Shown: one piece after another, positions 54,920 through 64,000 of the stretch | Layout: every line of letters begins with the position of its first letter | Position numbering within the stretch: the stretch's first letter is position 1 | Assembly (NCBI GenBank): GCA_018907035.1 | Contig: JACCIC010000137.1 | Location: 868,001-932,000 of the forward strand | DNA length: 64,000 bases | Direction: 5' to 3' | Source: Sycobia sp. Sy_11 | Taxonomy: Eukaryota > Arthropoda > Insecta > Hymenoptera > Epichrysomallidae | The notes under the pieces: generated by a model | Seen by the model: only the letters and a program-made list of their open reading frames with translations | The model's database searches: none | Told to the model about the DNA's origin: nothing | Position numbers and translations under genes: made by a program

Positions 54920-55319
54920 AGTATTTTTATTTAAAAAGCTATTTTCTCGTGAACGACTTCCAGATCATATCAAAGCGCAAAATAAATAGCTTGAAATGAA
55001 TTATCATGGTATTTCATGGAATTCAGGACAGTTTTGGTATAATCAAATTGTCAATATACTTTATAAAAATTTACCGAATGCAACTAAAATATTCACCAAT
55101 GGAGCAATAAAAAGAGAATGGTTCGCTAGATTTAAAAGATATAATTTTATCGTTTACGATATTAATACTGTGAATTTACCATTCTGCGAGTGGAACAAAC
55201 AAAAGCGCAAGAATCCTCTAACAATATGCACCAATCATAATGCAGCATACAAAGTTACGTGTGTTCTACACAATGTAAAACTATTTAAAAAATACTATCT
55301 CGATATGTCCTCAAAATAG
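54920..55319 (+). pseudogene. Unnamed Polinton-associated protein, copy 2
   Basis: Homolog of 46,658-47,026, read toward the right terminus. An N-terminal remnant (LFSRERLPDHIKAQNK, then a stop at the conserved Trp) precedes the ATG at 54,996 (MNYHGISWNSG). The C-terminal half is kept here: CTNHNAAYKVTCVLHNVKLF has paired Cys/His residues that could bind metal. The first about 40 codons seen in copy 1 are missing or diverged. Function unknown. Confidence 0.65.
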
Positions 55320-55339
55320 AGCTCCTTCCAAAGTCGAAC

Positions 55340-55804
55340 AAAAGTATTATAGTATACGAGCAATTATATATGTCCCCAATTATTGATCCGAACTATGGGA
55401 CAAAGTGTTGACTACAAGGCTAAACAAAGGCATGGTCAAGTGCACCATTAGCAAGAGAAAGAGAGAGAGAGCTATATAGCTCTCGCTTCCTCTACTCTGT
55501 TCCATATTAGGATGATAAGTGGGGTCGTGCAACTGCACCCTTCAATGACAAAGAAATCTGCGCACTGCAAGAGAGAGAGAGAGAGAACTATATAATTTTC
55601 TCTCTCTAGCACAAGAGCGTGAGAGAAAGAGAGAGAGAGAAATATATAGCGCTAGGGGAAGTAGGCACTGCGTGATGTTAACGCTGTGAGCTAAGAGAGT
55701 TCAGGATCACCGGAAGTGATGACGTAGGGGGACGTGACTTCACAGCTGCTGACGTCAGCTCGCAATTAGTTCCGGTAATCCAGAACTCTCTTAGCTATAC
55801 TACT
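55340..55804. repeat. Right terminal inverted repeat of the Polinton
   Basis: Inverse of 44,939-45,640 with one copy of the internal unit instead of two. Contains GA-rich tracts (55,448-55,475, 55,567-55,590, 55,620-55,642) corresponding to the CT tracts on the left. Confidence 0.92.
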
Positions 55805-55810
55805 TGGGAG

Positions 55811-56209
55811 CAACCGATGCTTGTTGTTCGCACGAGAATAAGGAACCCGACAGATTTGCCTCAACCACGAACCGCCTAACATCGAGTCCCTTTTATGTTT
55901 GACCATTAGTTGAAAAAATATATATTTGTGTATTTTATATTTAAAGTAGATTTTGTAAATATATTTTTATTTTATTTAAAAATTAAATTTTAGTTTGTTC
56001 AATATTTTCATTTTCCTTTCCCAATTTGTATTCAATTTAATATGTACGAAGGGTGGCTGAATCTCAGCTTGTATTGAGGAAGACCAAACTCATTCCAGTT
56101 GAGTTGTGCATAGACGTATTATACGCAAACATCAGAAAACATGCCAATAGTTTTACTGATCTGTGATTTCACAACGAAAGAAAGATAGCTGTTTTTGGTA
56201 AAAAATGTA
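55811..56209. other. No gene recognised
   Basis: Spacer between the Polinton and mariner copy 2. Confidence 0.5.
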
Positions 56210-57497
56210 TTAGGAGTGTGAATAAGTCTTTCCCGTTTTTTGTAAGAGATGGCGCCACCAATACTGTGCGAGTATTCAATGGTTACATATGTCATAATCA
56301 AAGCTTATTCATATGTCAACAATTCCATACTAACACATTAGTTAAAATTTTTTCGCATCATAAATTTTTGATATCGTGAAAATGTCGAAATTTGAGCCGA
56401 GTCGACGTCATTTGCGGGAAGTTTCACTTTATTGGTTCAATTTGAAGAAATCTGCTGCCGAGACGCATCGATTGCTTCAGGAGGCTTATGGAGAAGGTTG
56501 TGTTGATGATTCAAGTGTTCACGGAAGGTTTCGACGCTTCAAAAGCGGTGATTTCGACGTGGAAGACAAGGAGCGTTCCGGGCGGCCGCAAATCTTTGAA
56601 GATCGAGAATTGGCGACTTTGCTTGATGAAGATTCTTGTCAAACGCAAGAAGAACTTGCTGAAGCATTGGGAGTTGATCGAACAACCATTTCCAAGCGTT
56701 TGAAAGCCATGGGAATGATCCAAAAGCAAGGAAATTGGGTGCCGTACGAACTGAAGCTGAGAGACGTCGAACGGCGTTTTTTCACTTGCGAACAGCTGCT
56801 TCAGCGACATAAAAGAAAGGGTTTTCTGCATCGTATCGTGACTGACGATGAAAAGTGGATACGTTACGATAATCCGAAGCGAAGAAAATCATGGGGACTA
56901 CCCGGCCATGCATCATCATCGATGGCCAAGCCAAATATTCATGGCGCCAAGCTCATGCTCTGTATATGGTGGGACCAGCTAGGTGTGGTTTACTATGAGC
57001 TTCTGAAACCGAATGAAAGGATCACAGGCGAGGTCTATCGACGACAATTGATGCGTTTGAGCCGCGCACTGCGAGAAAAACGGCCACAATACTCCGACAG
57101 GCACGACAAAGTTATTTTGCAACATGACAATGCTCGCCCACATGTTGCACCGCCGGTGAAAACATACTTAGAAACGCTCAAATGGGAAGTCCTACCCCAC
57201 CCGCCGTATAGTCCAGACGTTGCTCCGTCTGATTACCATCTCTTCAGATCGATGACGCATGGCCTGGCTGACCAGCTCTTCCATTCCTACGAGGAAGTCA
57301 AAAAATGGGTGGATGACTGGATAGAGGAAAAAACCGGTCGAATTTTTTCGCAACGGGATTCGTATGTTGCCAGAAAGATGGGAAAAAGTTGTAGCTAGCG
57401 ATGGCCAATACTTTCAATAATTCATTTGTAATCATTTTTTCACAATAAAGGCTCAAAATTTGAAAAAAAAACGGGAAAGACTTATTCACATACCTGA
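56210..57497 (+). mobile_element. mariner copy 2 (young family)
   Basis: 1,288 bp, TA on both sides, ends TTAGGAGTGTGAATAAGTC and complement of TCAGGTATGTGAATAAG. Very close to copy 1. Confidence 0.97.
56382..57398 (+). pseudogene. mariner transposase, C-terminal frameshift
   Basis: ATG at 56,382. Identical in plan to copy 1 with the catalytic Asp residues kept, but TGDEKW has become TDDEKW and extra bases around 57,328-57,345 (GAGGAAAAAACC, ATTTTTTCGC) shift the frame, replacing the last about 25 residues (ends GKSCS). Shares the Arg-for-Trp HTH change with copy 1. Probably inactive. Confidence 0.93.
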
Positions 57498-58810
57498 TAT
57501 TTTGTATGTACGCATTCAAAATTTCAAAAAGTTAATAAGTAAATTGTAATTCTGAAATAAATGAAATTTTTAATTTCTTAAGTTTCTGAATTTTTTAAAA
57601 ATTGTAAAGCATTAAAGTAGGAATATTATTTTTATTCATTTACTAAAAAAGGAACCTTTCTAGCGATGTAATTAATCACTATTTTAAAAAATAGACGTAT
57701 TTCTGAGGAAATTTGGTAATATGAAAAATAATAAATTAAATACTATTTTTCGTTATATTATGAATCAAAATATTATCATGCATTTTTTCTACATTGCAAA
57801 CAAGAACAAAATATACAAAAGACATCCACGTAACGATTTCAGTTTGATCTGTAAAACCAAAAAGAGTATATATAATACTAACTACAATGACGCATTCTTT
57901 GGAACATTAATCTCAGAGTTAGATGTGTCTGTTAAAATAAAATCTCTGGTATTGATAGTTTAAGTTTGTTGACTTGATTGCATTATCGCAAAAAATACAT
58001 GTCGCCAGTTATTTAGTCATATTGGAACAAGAGAGAAAGACAAAGACAAAGAGGCCAGAAGAAACGAATAAATAAGACACTGTCCAAAATTACTCCTTTT
58101 CACCTAAGAAATACAAACACCTGATTTGCATCAATGTGCTTGTAAATTGTAAGCTGATTTCATCAATAAGCCAACTGGATACTCTACACCTTATTGCGCT
58201 AGTTTCATTTAGCAGATTCTAAGTGAAACTTGTAGTGATAGTTTAGCCCAATAGAAATGTTAGAGTGCGGATGTTGAATAAGTGGAGAAGTAAAGAAAAA
58301 TCTAAAACTCAATATATTGACTTAAAAATAAAGACAAGAATTTCCGATATTTTATTAAAAAAGAACGAAAATCACATAAATTATAATGAATGTTATTGTC
58401 AAAACTCTATATGAACACAAACTCGTGCACATACTCTTCAAATCAATTTCTCGCACACATCATCCCAAGATCATTAAGTTATTTCACTTAAATCTAATGG
58501 TACCAAATTAACAAGTTCCGACATGCTTGTCTCAATATTAATATAATTATACTCTAACAGAAATATGTCAACCAAACTATTGGTGACATTTTCAATTATG
58601 AACATCTATTTCTCCTGATTAAATTTTTCAAATATATGAAGTAATAACTGACGCATAACAAGCTTTTGGAGCAGTTTCGTGAATTCAATTGGCTTGCTTT
58701 CTTATACCTCTTATGGTATGTTATTAGAATACACTGACACGAGCGTATTATTAATATTTCTATATTTTTTATTCTATTTTTTTCGATTTCCTTTTTTTTA
58801 ACTTTAGAGT

Positions 58811-58862
<52 letters not shown>

Positions 58863-59770
58863 AATTGGGTCTAGACAATGAAATATGATTATTGCTCAAA
58901 AAAATAGTTATAGAATTAAATTTATGGTTTATAAAAATCGTTAATTTTTCATGATATAAAAAATTATTTAAAAAACATTAATTGAACTTTTTGAAACAGT
59001 CGAGTCTCCAAAAGTGCCAATGAAAGTGTAGTTATAAATATCAATTTCTCTCGGTATATGTACTTTTCCGATCTGCTTTTCCATTCCAGGTTAACAGCAT
59101 TTTTCAGTACTGCGTACTGTTATTCATACGATACTGAACAGCATCTCATCATCAGAATGTCAGGTACAGCGAAATAACATGAACAAAAAAATCTGAATTA
59201 CAGCACCTTCCGAATTTTCATAGAAATTTAAGGTTTCGTTATTTAATACAAAGCTTGTACGTTATAGTTTCCCAAACCACTTTCCATGTTTATTATTTTT
59301 AATTGTTACCTTATGAAATTTCAAAACTGCAATTGAATTGTGGTTTTAAAATAGAGATGTTGAGAATCGAGCATAGTAGTCTTATCCTTTACATTGTGAA
59401 TGTCGAATGTGCAACTGCTTAAACTTGCCTCAACAGACTCAAAAAGCGAAGATACCTAAAATCTACTCTGTCTCCTATATACTGGTATGCGTATCTGTAT
59501 GCATGTGCGGACTATATCAGTGTAGAAGATCTCTCTCCCACCATTGTGGTTCACAGCACGATCTGCGATAAGTTTCAAGTACCATAGCTTCGTGTTTTGC
59601 TATCCAAGTTCTATTCTTAATATCTCTAAACAACTAGAGTAAATTCTGAGCGATTCCAAGTAACAATACTATTGAACAATTTTAAATACCATTTGTAATA
59701 CATTTCACTCGTTTGTAATGAATATAAATACTGGAATATGGATTGTAGGTGTTAGGGTGCTCATACTATG

Positions 59771-59841
<71 letters not shown>

Positions 59842-59842
59842 C

Positions 59843-59874
<32 letters not shown>

Positions 59875-60277
59875 GCGCGCGGATGTGTGTGTGTGTGTGT
59901 GTCTGCGCGCGCACGCAGTAAATGTGTAGTCATAGGTAAAGAAATTCATTCACCGTATATGCTAAGGAATTCCACAGTGAAAAATCAGACAGAATCTTCC
60001 TATTGCTCGGACAATTAACATTTAATACTTCAATATTCGAATCGATTGTAGAAACGGTATAGGCATAAGTAAATAAAGAGTTCTACATTTTAATTTTATA
60101 TCCTTTTTTATTATATATTGTCTACTAATATAGCAATAGGTATACACATTATATACATCATAATATATAAATTTAGTCTTTATAGTATCTACATAGTAAG
60201 GAAATATTCGGCAACGGTGTGACATTACGCAGCGTACTATTAGTAGGCTTAAGACTTAATACTACATATTTATAAGT
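57498..60277. other. No gene recognised; microsatellites
   Basis: AT-rich. Notable repeats: (GA)n at about 58,809-58,861 and a compound (TA)n / TACATA / (TA)n / (TG)n block at 59,774-59,902. Small frames are unsupported. Confidence 0.55.
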
Positions 60278-60480
60278 TTATCTCTCCTTCAGGTAATTTT
60301 CAATATCTTCAACTTTATAACTGCCGGTCGGTATGGTAATTACTTCTTTATCGACATAAAATTTATTGTTACTTTCATCAATATTAGAAATTGAGTTAAA
60401 TGTTAAAAACTTAACTAAACCAAGAACATAAGTTTTATTACGTAAGAGTTCAATAGGAGGAAAATATTGAGCCTCAAAAT
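60278..60480 (-). pseudogene. Unidentified conserved domain of Polinton relic 3
   Basis: The minus strand reads QYFPPIELLRNKTYVLGL, SNNKFYVDKEV and ITIPTGSYKVEDIENYLKE to a stop near 60,279. The alternating strand pattern is beta-rich and the segment follows the protease gene; I have seen it only next to Polinton-type genes, possibly the start of a capsid or penton-like protein (inference). Confidence 0.4.
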
Positions 60481-60960
60481 AAACAATCTACCGGAAATCA
60501 TCAAGTAAATGACTCATTCATTATGGTGAAGATAAGAATGACATGTATTACAAAATGTGTGAGATTATACAGAAATATTTGCAAAATTGTTCCATAGAAA
60601 TTACTGGCATAAATGACCACAAATATATGTATTAAAATCCTGATATGTTTCATAATTATTCATAATTTCATCATCACGAAAGTAAAATATAAGGTCTATG
60701 GATGGCTTTAAATCACAAAAACTATGGGAATATAGCACTGTGTAGCGTCGTTTCCGATATGTGACCTAATGAGTTCTAGGACTACTTGCATCATTAAGAT
60801 GCATAATATCTGATTCATTATAATGCAGACCATTAGTTAGTAGTGCATTATGCATAAATACGCCTCGAAAAGCAGAAATTTAAAAAATACGAGCATATTT
60901 TATTAAAGCAATGTCAGATAATGGTTCAACAGAGAAGCTTTCCTTTTTACTCTTTTGCCT
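60481..60960 (-). pseudogene. Adenain-like cysteine protease of relic 3
   Basis: Reads LSDIALIKYAR, GVFMHNALL, HYNESDIMHLNDAS and RTH followed by a stop where copy 1 has HWVAY. Further on CGHLCQ-stop-FLWN fits the catalytic Cys region that is missing at 54.9 kb. Stops throughout. Confidence 0.65.
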
Positions 60961-60996
60961 TTAAACGGTTTTAGGTAGAGACCTCTCCCCTTGCTT

Positions 60997-61530
60997 TTAT
61001 ACAGTTTTAAGTAAAGACCATAATCTTCTTTTGTAATCTTTCGAATATAAACGTTTTTCAAGAGTAATTGCTTCTATTGTTTTTTTATGTCTTCGATTTG
61101 CTTCCAATTCTTGCTTTGACACTTTTGCATCATTCATAGCTTTCACTATTCCAGCAACACCACCTGCAAATGCTCCAATTGCACTCAAACCGGAAAATAA
61201 AAGTACAAGAAATGATAAAACACTGTTAAATTTTTTTTTATTATTTTTCTGCACTGCCATTCCTACTTTTACTTTAAGTTTCATTGCATTATAGAATGCA
61301 AGCGCAGTAGCCTTTTCGACCATACTTGCATCCTTTGATTTAAGACACAAGTGAGCTTTGTCTACAAGAATTTGTTCCGCAACATACGCAGCTTTCATAT
61401 TTTTAACAATATTGAAATATGCTATGCCGTGATCTTTGGAAGCAGATTCTTTGGAAGCAGATCTTTGGAAGCAGAGAACAGAAGGATCTGTGGTCCCAGG
61501 ACCACAGTATTGATAACCTGGTAAATTCAA
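60997..61530 (-). pseudogene. Phospholipase A2-like minor capsid protein of relic 3
   Basis: 177 codons opening at a TTG (NLPGYQYCGPGT); no ATG at the expected place. YCGPGT is the Ca-binding loop motif of the parvovirus-type phospholipase A2 domain; the His-Asp dyad region reads KDHGIAYF, with Gly where Asp is expected. The stretch between them is altered by tandem copies of TCTTTGGAAGCAGA (61,440-61,480). The rest (LAFYNAMKLKVKVGM, LSAIGAFAGGVAGIVKAMND, KQELEANRRHKKT) matches 54,085-54,500. It ends with a basic segment instead of GLY repeats. Confidence 0.75.
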
Positions 61531-61691
61531 TTCAATAGATAATTTGCTAAGTATCTTATTACATACTTTACTACTTTGTCACTTATGTACGAACGTTCTG
61601 TATTGGAAGATAAAATTATACTACTTGAATTTATAAATTAGTTTACTATTTCTACTCCACTCTCACAGTTTCTGTTAAAACAGTGATGTTA
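61531..61691. other. Upstream region of relic 3, matches 21.5-21.65 kb
   Basis: Shares AGTATCTTATTA, ACTACTTGAATTTAT and CACAGTTTCWGTTAAAAC with the region between the divergent minor-capsid and ATPase genes of relic 2, likely their promoter. The mariner insertion at 61,692 cuts it off from the ATPase side. Confidence 0.6.
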
Positions 61692-62977
61692 TCAGGTATG
61701 TGAATAAGTCTTTCCCGTTTTTTTTCAAATTTTGAGCCTTTATTGTGAAAAAATGGTTACAAATGAATTATTGAAAGTATTGGCCATCGCTAGCTACAAC
61801 TTTTTCCCATCTTTCTGGCAATATACGAATCCCGTTGCGAAAAAATTCGACCGGTTTGGCCTCTATCCAGTCGTCCACCCATTTTTTGGCTTCCTCGTAG
61901 GAATGGAAGTGCTGGTCAGCCATGCCATGCGTCATCGATCTGAAGAGATGGTAATCAGACGGAGCAACGTCTGGACTATACGGCGGGTGGGGTAGGACTT
62001 CCCATTTGAGCGTTTCTAAGTATGTTTTCACCGGCGGTGCAACATGTGGGCGAGCATTGTCATGTTGCAAAATAACTTTGTCGTGCCTGTCGGAGTATTG
62101 TGACCGTTTTTCTCGCAGTGCGCGGCTCAAACGCATCAATTGTCGTCGACAGACCTCGCCTGTGATTCTTTCATTCGGTTTCAGAAGCTCATAGTAAACC
62201 ACACCTAGCTGGTCCCACCATATACAGAGCATGAGCTTGGCGCCATGAATATTTGGCTTGGCCGTCGATGATGATGCATGGCCGGGTAGTCCCCATGATT
62301 TTCTTCGCTTCGGATTATCGTAACGTATCCACTTTTCATCGCCAGTCACGATACGATGCAGAAAACCCTTTCTTTTATGTCGCTGAAGCAGCTGTTCGCA
62401 AGTGAAAAAACGCCGTTCGACGTCTCTCAGCTTCAGTTCGTACGGCACCCAATTTCCTTGCTTTTGGATCATTCCCATGGCTTTCAAACGCTTGGAAATG
62501 GTTGTTCGGTCAACTCCCAATGCTTCAGCAAGTTCTTCTTGCGTTTGACAAGAATCTTCATCAAGCAAAGTCGCCAATTCTCGATCTTCAAAGATTTGCG
62601 GGCGCCCGGAACGCTCCTTGTCTTCCACGTCGAAATTACCGCTTTTGAAGCGTCGAAACCATCCGCGAACACTTGAATCATCGACACAACCTTCTCCATA
62701 AGCCTCCTGAAGCAATCGATGCGTCTCGCCAGCAGATTTCTTCAAATTGAACCAATAAAGTGAAACTTCCCGCAAATGACGTCGACTCGGCTCAAATTTC
62801 GACATTTTCACGATATCAAAAATTTATGATGCGAAAAAATTTTAACTAATCTGTTAGTATGGAATTGTTGACATATGAATAAGCTTTGATTATGACATAT
62901 GTAACCATTGAATACTCGCACAGTATTGGTAGCGCCATCTCTTACAAAAAACGGGAAAGACTTATTCACACTCCTAA
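61692..62977 (-). mobile_element. mariner copy 3 (young family)
   Basis: 1,286 bp, minus orientation, TA on both sides (61,690-61,691 and 62,978-62,979). Inserted in Polinton relic 3. Confidence 0.97.
61768..62805 (-). CDS. mariner transposase, full length
   Basis: 345 aa from ATG at 62,805 (MSKFEPSRRH); the in-frame GTG two codons earlier is not needed. Intact DD34D triad: TGDEKW, HDNARPH, APSDYHLF. Unlike copies 1 and 2 the HTH keeps the conserved Trp (VRGWFRRFKSG), which makes this the most plausible active transposase in the window. Other differences from copy 1 are few (for example SAGETH, GNFDV, IRILPE). Confidence 0.96.
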   Translation of the reverse strand: MSKFEPSRRHLREVSLYWFNLKKSAGETHRLLQEAYGEGCVDDSSVRGWFRRFKSGNFDVEDKERSGRPQIFEDRELATLLDEDSCQTQEELAEALGVDRTTISKRLKAMGMIQKQGNWVPYELKLRDVERRFFTCEQLLQRHKRKGFLHRIVTGDEKWIRYDNPKRRKSWGLPGHASSSTAKPNIHGAKLMLCIWWDQLGVVYYELLKPNERITGEVCRRQLMRLSRALREKRSQYSDRHDKVILQHDNARPHVAPPVKTYLETLKWEVLPHPPYSPDVAPSDYHLFRSMTHGMADQHFHSYEEAKKWVDDWIEAKPVEFFRNGIRILPERWEKVVASDGQYFQ

Positions 62978-63355
62978 TATATTGACAGAATTGTAATAGA
63001 TAATATTGACCACGACAATTTACGTTGCTTCAGACTTTAATTATGTTGGATATATATACCTTTTACGTATAATATATTTGCTAAGGAAGTAAAAGGTATC
63101 AGTTTTGTGGTAAGTGTACGCTCTTTTGTTGTATTGTGCATCTGTTCAGTGTACAAATTATCTTGGCAATCCTTATTGCACAATAATCTTAACAACTAAC
63201 TTGATTAAAACAAAGCATTATAATAATTGATCATTCCATTCCGATTTCTCTAGTGACTCCCTAATTCAATTATATGAATTCTAATTCATAAATTATATGA
63301 ATACACCCCTAAAAAAATTATATGAATTTAAGATTTCGTAAATTTTATTATATTA
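62978..63355. other. No gene recognised
   Basis: AT-rich spacer between two same-orientation mariner copies. Confidence 0.5.
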
Positions 63356-64000
63356 TCAGGTATGTGAATAAGTCTTTCCCGTTTTTTTTCAAATTTTGAG
63401 CCTTTATTGTGAAAAAAAGGTTACAAATGAATTATTGAAAGTATTGGCCATCGCTAGCTACAACTTTTTCCCATCTTTCCGGCAACATACGAATCCCGTT
63501 GCGAAAAAATTCGACCGGTTTGGCCTCTATCCAGTCATCCACCCATTTTTTGGCTTCCTCGTAGGAATGGAAGTGCTGGTCAGCCAGGCCATGCGTCATC
63601 GATCTGAAGAGATGGTAATCAGACGGAGCAACGTCTGGACTATACGGCGGGTGGGGTAGGACTTCCCATTTGAGCGTTTCTAAGTATGTTTTCACCGGCG
63701 GTGCAACATGTGGGCGAGCATTGTCATGTTGCAAAATAACTTTGTCGTGCCTGTCGGAGTATTGTGGCCGTTTTTCTCGCAGTGCGCGGCTCAAACGCAT
63801 CAATTGTCGTCGATAGACCTCGCCTGTGATCCTTTCATTCGGTTTCAGAAGCTCATAGTAAACCACACCTAGCTGGTCCCACCATATACAGAGCATGAGC
63901 TTCGCGCCATGAATATTTGGCTTGGCCGTCGATGATGATGCATGGCCGGGTAGTCCCCATGATTTTCTTCGCTTCGGATTATCGTAACCTATCCACTTTT
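63356..64000 (-). mobile_element. mariner copy 4 (young family), cut by window end
   Basis: Starts at TCAGGTATGTGAATAAG after TA (63,354-63,355), minus orientation, continues beyond the window. Confidence 0.95.
63432..64000 (-). CDS. mariner transposase, C-terminal part
   Basis: Open from the window edge to the stop at 63,432, covering from about the first catalytic Asp region to the C-terminus, with HDNARPH, APSDYHLF and DGQYFQ intact. Near the edge RYDN reads GYDN, one substitution. The N-terminal half is outside the window. Confidence 0.93.
   Translation of the reverse strand, partial: KWIGYDNPKRRKSWGLPGHASSSTAKPNIHGAKLMLCIWWDQLGVVYYELLKPNERITGEVYRRQLMRLSRALREKRPQYSDRHDKVILQHDNARPHVAPPVKTYLETLKWEVLPHPPYSPDVAPSDYHLFRSMTHGLADQHFHSYEEAKKWVDDWIEAKPVEFFRNGIRMLPERWEKVVASDGQYFQ

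Larger units (their letters stand above)
44939..55804. mobile_element. Polinton/Maverick element with 6-bp target duplication
   Basis: 10,866 bp bounded by inverted repeats starting AGTAGTATAGCTAAGAG and flanked on both sides by TGGGAG (44,933-44,938 and 55,805-55,810). A 5'-AG terminus and 6-bp duplication are diagnostic of Polintons. Inside are DNA polymerase B, chromodomain integrase, a fibre-like protein, remnants of a coiled-coil protein, minor capsid protein and protease, several small ORFs and two outward-facing copies of an unnamed gene. Packaging ATPase and major capsid genes are not found, and it is shorter than the usual 15-20 kb. Most genes carry frameshifts, so the copy is probably dead but bounded by complete ends. 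Confidence 0.95.

Noticed and set aside
59705..60018. Open frames encoding Tyr-Ile repeats over (TA)n tracts here and at 35.8, 36.9 and 38.3 kb
   Set aside because: They are translations of microsatellites with no other coding evidence.

Overview
This 64 kb window looks like a transposon-dense, AT-rich stretch of an insect genome. A hymenopteran such as an ant is my inference, not a proof. The reasons are: several mariner elements of the Mos1-like type, chromovirus-like Ty3/gypsy remnants, a Polinton/Maverick element with a 59-nt spliceosomal-type intron, many (TA)n and (CT)n microsatellites, and no recognisable host gene, tRNA or rRNA. Nearly every coding signal belongs to a mobile element and most are broken.

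Layout. 1.7-12.7 kb holds a minus-strand Ty3/gypsy element with two LTRs, a primer-binding site, a polypurine tract, gag, protease, RT-RNase H and integrase, plus an unusual post-pol ORF with its own pair of zinc knuckles; it sits in a (TA)n tract. 13.3-15.6 kb and 38.4-41.6 kb are two related, internally deleted gypsy copies (minus strand). 26.4-29.96 kb is a third, plus-strand gypsy relic. Mariner-type elements occur at 16.9-18.0 (relic), 33.3-34.5 (relic), 35.8-37.0 (relic), and as four nearly identical young copies at 24.6, 56.2, 61.7 and 63.4 kb, two of which keep full 345-aa transposase ORFs.

Polinton-like material occurs three times. The best copy spans 44,939-55,804 with long inverted repeats and a perfect 6-bp target duplication TGGGAG; it carries protein-primed DNA polymerase B (with an intron), a chromodomain integrase, a fibre-like protein, remnants of a phospholipase-like minor capsid protein and an adenain-like protease, and two copies of an unnamed gene facing outward at the two ends. 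20.7-24.0 kb is a second relic that adds the packaging ATPase, and 60.3-61.7 kb is a third fragment interrupted by a mariner. Together they hold polymerase, integrase, ATPase, protease and minor capsid parts of a virus-like transposon, but no single copy is complete and I did not find a major capsid gene.

The most unusual signal is not a gene. Three separate non-coding tracts (18.94-19.46, 31.13-31.53 and 42.30-42.57 kb) are tandem arrays of hairpins in which the apical part is conserved within each array while the stems differ by compensatory changes: apical AGCG in the first, a 13-nt loop containing GCTCARCAYGCC in the second, and a 7-nt AANTAAG loop in the third. I know of no family name for them; they look like structured RNA or single-stranded-DNA recognition elements and are the best candidate here for something undescribed.
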